Assembly: GCA_037139195.1 (NCBI GenBank)
Contig: JBAXGW010000107.1
Coordinates: forward strand, 1-9,430
DNA: 9,430 nucleotides
Direction of reading: 5' to 3'
From: JBAXGW01 sp037139195
GTDB lineage: Bacteria; Bacteroidota; Bacteroidia; Bacteroidales; JAHJDW01
In this document: one piece after another, positions 7,004 through 9,430 of the stretch
How positions within the stretch are numbered: the stretch's first letter is position 1
How the letters are laid out: each line of letters opens with the position of its first letter
The notes under the pieces: model-generated
What the model was told of the DNA's origin: nothing
Seen by the model: only the letters and a program-made list of their open reading frames with translations
Databases searched by the model: none
Position numbers and translations under genes: made by a program

Positions 7004-8481
7004 ATTTTAATGATTACTCAACAAATTAGTTTAATAATATGGAGAATAGTTTTTCAGAAATAATGTCTAAGAATTCAGACAAGGAATTACTTGAGTTAAT
7101 TGACAATAAAAATAAATATGAGGATGAAGCTTATGTTGCAGCAATTGAAGAATTAGAGAAAAGAAATCTAGCAACAGAAGAATTATTAAAAGTCAAAGAA
7201 GAATTAATTGAAAAACTAATTGAAAATCAAAAAGAAGCTAAAATAGAAAAGAGGCAAAAAAAAATAGAACGAAAAAAGGCTCTTAAGGAAGCTATTGAGT
7301 TACTTAAACCCACCAAGGACTATTTCTATACCCCGATTATTGTTTATTTGAATATCGTTATATTCCTTGTAATGGTATTATGTGGTGTTCATCCACTTGA
7401 ACCTTCGGTAGAATCTTTAATACAATGGGGTGGCAATTTAAGAGCTATTACTCTAGATGGCCAATATTGGAGATTATTTACAAACGTGTTTCTACATGGA
7501 GGGTTAATCCATTTGCTCTTAAATATGTATGCTTTGCTCTATGTTGGTGGCTTATTAGAAAAGAAGTTTGGGAAAAACAGATTTTTATTAGTTTATATTG
7601 TTACAGGTGTCTTTGCGAGTATAGCTAGCATCTCGTACAATACCAATATAGTTTCAATAGGGGCATCAGGTGCAATATTCGGAATTTACGGATTATTCCT
7701 ATCATTACTATTTTCTAAAAATTTCAGTATTCCTGAAGATTCAAGACAGAACCTTTTATCAAGCATCGTAATATTTATCATCTATAATTTATACTATGGA
7801 TTAACTAAGGAAGGTATTGATAATGCTGCCCACATTGGAGGTCTCACAAGCGGTTTTATCATCGGACTTGCATATTACCCTGCAATACGTGAGCCGAAAT
7901 ACTCAAAGTTTATTTCTTATGGATTGGTTGCCTTTTTATTATTAGCCATTTTAATTGCCCCAAGAGTTATTCCTAATAAAGAAGGAGATTTTCAAAATGC
8001 AATGACGGAATTTGGTAAAAACGAAGAGAAGGCATTATGGATGTATCGTGAAAATTTATCTTATATTCCAAACGAAAAAGTACAACTATATTATGACCGA
8101 TTTAGAAACGAAGGGATTGAGTTATGGAACGAAAATATAAAAATATTAACTTCATTAACTGATTTACCCCCATATTTAAAAGAGAGAGTTGATATTCTGA
8201 CAGAATATTGTAATCTAAGAAAGGAATCGTGTGAGACTATGCAATCAATGCTTAAATACCATTTAGATTCAGATAAAAAGAAACTTGAAAGTATAAATCA
8301 ATTGATTGAATCAAATTTAAATAAACTGAAGGAACTCAACAAATAAAAAACAACCGCTAACAGCGTATTTATTGTATTTGGGCTGATGACGCATTTGGAG
8401 TTCTTAACGCTTTTTGGTAGCTTTACTAACAGGGGATAAGAAAACGTTTCAAACTCCCAAACACAACAAATACGCAAAACG
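6995..8481 (+). mobile_element. Gene cassette D (rhomboid protease)
   Basis: The unit lies between the GTT cores of elements 4 and 5. The start GTTAGCGGTT (6994-7003) is the exact reverse complement of AACCGCTAAC (8352-8361), a 10-nt match. It holds one gene, about 1.5 kb, with a leader of roughly 35 nt between the core and the ATG. Confidence 0.8.
7039..8346 (+). CDS. Rhomboid family intramembrane serine protease
   Basis: This membrane protease should cleave transmembrane segments of partner proteins inside the bilayer. The catalytic dyad is visible: S210 in IGASGAIFG and H265 in AAHIGGLTSG. Other family marks are WR at 144-145 and HGGLIHLLLNM (153-163). Hydrophobic segments lie near 97-117, 147-172, 182-200, 205-226, 240-256, 262-280 and 292-309, so about seven helices. 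The first 95 residues are charged and helical (SDKELLELIDN..., then a Lys/Glu-rich coiled-coil-like stretch), and residues 310-435 form a hydrophilic C-terminal tail; together these roughly double the size of a minimal rhomboid. In-frame TAG at 7027-7029 precedes the ATG at 7039; Met9 is an alternative start. The substrate is unknown. The gene is the sole occupant of its cassette, so its neighbours need not be partners. Confidence 0.92.
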   Translation: MENSFSEIMSKNSDKELLELIDNKNKYEDEAYVAAIEELEKRNLATEELLKVKEELIEKLIENQKEAKIEKRQKKIERKKALKEAIELLKPTKDYFYTPIIVYLNIVIFLVMVLCGVHPLEPSVESLIQWGGNLRAITLDGQYWRLFTNVFLHGGLIHLLLNMYALLYVGGLLEKKFGKNRFLLVYIVTGVFASIASISYNTNIVSIGASGAIFGIYGLFLSLLFSKNFSIPEDSRQNLLSSIVIFIIYNLYYGLTKEGIDNAAHIGGLTSGFIIGLAYYPAIREPKYSKFISYGLVAFLLLAILIAPRVIPNKEGDFQNAMTEFGKNEEKALWMYRENLSYIPNEKVQLYYDRFRNEGIELWNENIKILTSLTDLPPYLKERVDILTEYCNLRKESCETMQSMLKYHLDSDKKKLESINQLIESNLNKLKELNK

Positions 8482-8489
8482 TTAGCAGC
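8352..8489 (+). repeat. attC-like recombination element 5 (tail of cassette D)
   Basis: The layout is 5' core AACCGCTAAC (8352-8361), spacer A, left arm 8363-8382, loop 8383-8455, right arm 8456-8475, spacer AAAAC (8476-8480) and 3' core GTTAGCAGC (8481-8489). Arms pair at 18 of 20 positions; both exceptions are A-C on the top strand but G-T on the bottom strand. It starts 5 nt after the rhomboid stop codon. GGAGTT at 8397-8402 could pair with AACTCC near 8452-8457 as an alternative inner stem. Confidence 0.87.
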
Positions 8490-9372
8490 AATGGTAAAAT
8501 AAATACAATATGACAAAACAGATTTTATTTTTTATTGGAATTACATTCTCAATAACTTTTTCTTCTTGCACTCAGACAACGCATGAAGATTATTTAAGGA
8601 GAGGTGACCTTCTATATAAACAAGAACTTTATGAGAAGGCAGTTGAACAATATGACTTAGCAATCAAGGAAAAAAATGATTTTGTTCCTGCATATATTAA
8701 TAAAGGTCAGGCTCTCGAATTTCAAAGAAAGTTTCAGGAAGCACTCGACAACTATAACCAACTTCTGAAAGTTATTCCCAATCAGACAGAGGCTCTGACA
8801 AGAAGAGGAATAACTTATGTCAAAATTCAAAAATTTCAAGAATCAGTTACTGACCTTGAACAAGCAAATAAACAAAATCCAAATAATCCCCTTATACTAT
8901 GTAATCTTGGACTTGCAAAGATTACATTAAAAGACACTTCTGGTATTAAAGATCTTGATAAATCAATTTCCATGGACTCAACAAATTCATCTGCATTTTA
9001 TAATAGGGGTCTTGGAAAATTATTAATACAAGAAAGTGTGGCAGCTATTAAAGATTTTGAGTATGCTGTCAAATTGAAACCAGACTTTGGTGAAGCATAT
9101 TTCAGTATTGGGCTTTGTAAATTTCAATTAGGTGATAAAGACAGTGCTTGTATGTATTGGAAATTGGCTGTGGAAAAAGGTTATAAGAATGAAAAAGCAA
9201 AAATAATTATTGAACAAAACTGTAATTAATATAGAAACCACAGCTGCTAACACGCATTTGCTGTCAGTGGCGGGTTTGTAGCATGTTGGACAGGAAAGCA
9301 GTAAGGCAAACTTAAGTGCTTTCTAGAAAATTTATCGGTTAAAATCGCCACCGAACAGCAAGTGCGAGAACG
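8482..9372 (+). mobile_element. Gene cassette E (TPR lipoprotein)
   Basis: The unit lies between the GTT cores of elements 5 and 6. The start GTTAGCAGC (8481-8489) is the exact reverse complement of GCTGCTAAC (9243-9251), a 9-nt match. At about 0.9 kb with one gene and a 20-nt leader it is the smallest unit here and the closest to a classical integron cassette. Confidence 0.8.
8510..9229 (+). CDS. TPR-repeat lipoprotein
   Basis: This 239-residue protein is probably a lipid-anchored scaffold for protein-protein contacts in the cell envelope. An N-terminal hydrophobic signal ends at TFSSC, giving a lipidation cysteine at C20; the box is relaxed (F at -3), as is common in Bacteroidota. The rest is about six tetratricopeptide repeats of roughly 34 residues, starting near 27, 61, 95, 129, 162 and 196, with typical marks such as AYINKGQALEFQ, KFQEALDNYNQLL, FYNRGLGKLL and AYFSIGLCKFQLGD. 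The repeats fill the protein and no enzymatic domain is visible. In-frame TAA at 8495-8497 precedes the ATG. The function is not deducible; similar small TPR proteins serve many complexes. Its place beside a membrane protease gene is suggestive only, since each lies in its own cassette. Confidence 0.88.
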   Translation: MTKQILFFIGITFSITFSSCTQTTHEDYLRRGDLLYKQELYEKAVEQYDLAIKEKNDFVPAYINKGQALEFQRKFQEALDNYNQLLKVIPNQTEALTRRGITYVKIQKFQESVTDLEQANKQNPNNPLILCNLGLAKITLKDTSGIKDLDKSISMDSTNSSAFYNRGLGKLLIQESVAAIKDFEYAVKLKPDFGEAYFSIGLCKFQLGDKDSACMYWKLAVEKGYKNEKAKIIIEQNCN

Positions 9373-9380
9373 TTAGGGGC
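9243..9380 (+). repeat. attC-like recombination element 6 (tail of cassette E)
   Basis: The layout is 5' core GCTGCTAAC (9243-9251), spacer A, left arm 9253-9272, loop 9273-9345, right arm 9346-9366, spacer AGAAC (9367-9371) and 3' core GTTAGGGGC (9372-9380). As in element 3, the right arm has one extra base at the same place in the stem. The loop holds a nested 7-bp hairpin, GAAAGCA (9294-9300) with TGCTTTC (9317-9323). The 3' core opens cassette F. Confidence 0.87.
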
Positions 9381-9430
9381 AAGTGTAAAAAAAAACGACA
9401 CAGCGGACAATTTGCTACATAAAGACAGAA
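9373..9430 (+). mobile_element. Start of gene cassette F (leader only)
   Basis: The first 58 bases of a further cassette follow element 6. They contain no start codon with a usable reading frame. The segment from about 9386 resembles the leader of cassette B: both read TAAAAA...ACGAC, then CACAGC or ACAGC, then GGACA or CGACA, then ACATAAA. From the pairing rule its own trailing element, outside the window, should have the 5' core GCCCCTAAC. Confidence 0.65.

Noticed and set aside
7425..7628. 67-codon plus-strand ORF inside the rhomboid gene
   Set aside because: Alternative frame over the catalytic core of the rhomboid; no independent coding evidence.
8426..8448. Possible collapsed remnant of another attC-like element inside the loop of element 5 (CTAACAGGGG ... 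AAAACGTT)
   Set aside because: It resembles the edges of element 2 (CTAACAGGGG and AAAACGTT), but there are no paired arms between them and the match is short enough to be chance.

Overview
The window looks like a piece of a gene-cassette array from a low-GC member of the Bacteroidota. That placement is an inference from the AT-rich coding style, the lack of strong Shine-Dalgarno sites, the short relaxed lipobox and the protein styles. Six genes all read on the plus strand. After the gene or gene pair of each cassette lies a 104-138 nt imperfect palindrome that resembles an integron attC site: a 5' core ending in AAC, a 19-22 nt arm, a loop, the complementary arm, a short spacer and a 3' core beginning GTT. 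Five such elements are complete and a sixth is cut by the left edge of the window.

The strongest evidence is a pairing rule. The 5' core of each element is the exact reverse complement, over 9-10 nt, of the 3' core of the PREVIOUS element, that is, of the start of the same cassette. It matches its own 3' core only poorly. This holds in five of five cases. It is expected if each unit (GTT core, gene, 5' core, palindrome) once existed as a circle in which its two ends formed one site, and was then inserted by recombination at the GTT core, as in integrons. Taking the integron cut (G|TT), the units are A 53-2846, B 2847-5588, C 5589-6994, D 6995-8481, E 8482-9372, and F from 9373 onward with only its leader visible.

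Cargo: A carries a single-chain restriction-modification enzyme (PD-(D/E)xK nuclease, N6-adenine methylase and one target-recognition domain; Type IIG-like). B carries a two-gene Type II system, a C5-cytosine methyltransferase overlapping an MvaI/BcnI-family endonuclease. C carries a radical SAM enzyme with an unusual cysteine spacing. D carries a rhomboid intramembrane protease with cytosolic-type extensions. E carries a TPR lipoprotein. The two restriction systems give the array a defence and self-retention character; the other three look like adaptive cargo of unknown purpose, and nothing shows that the six genes form one pathway.

No integrase gene is present, so the recombinase must lie outside the window or act in trans. 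No non-coding stretch exceeds 300 bases; every gap is an element plus a cassette leader. I saw no tRNA, rRNA, CRISPR array, insertion sequence or convincing promoter.
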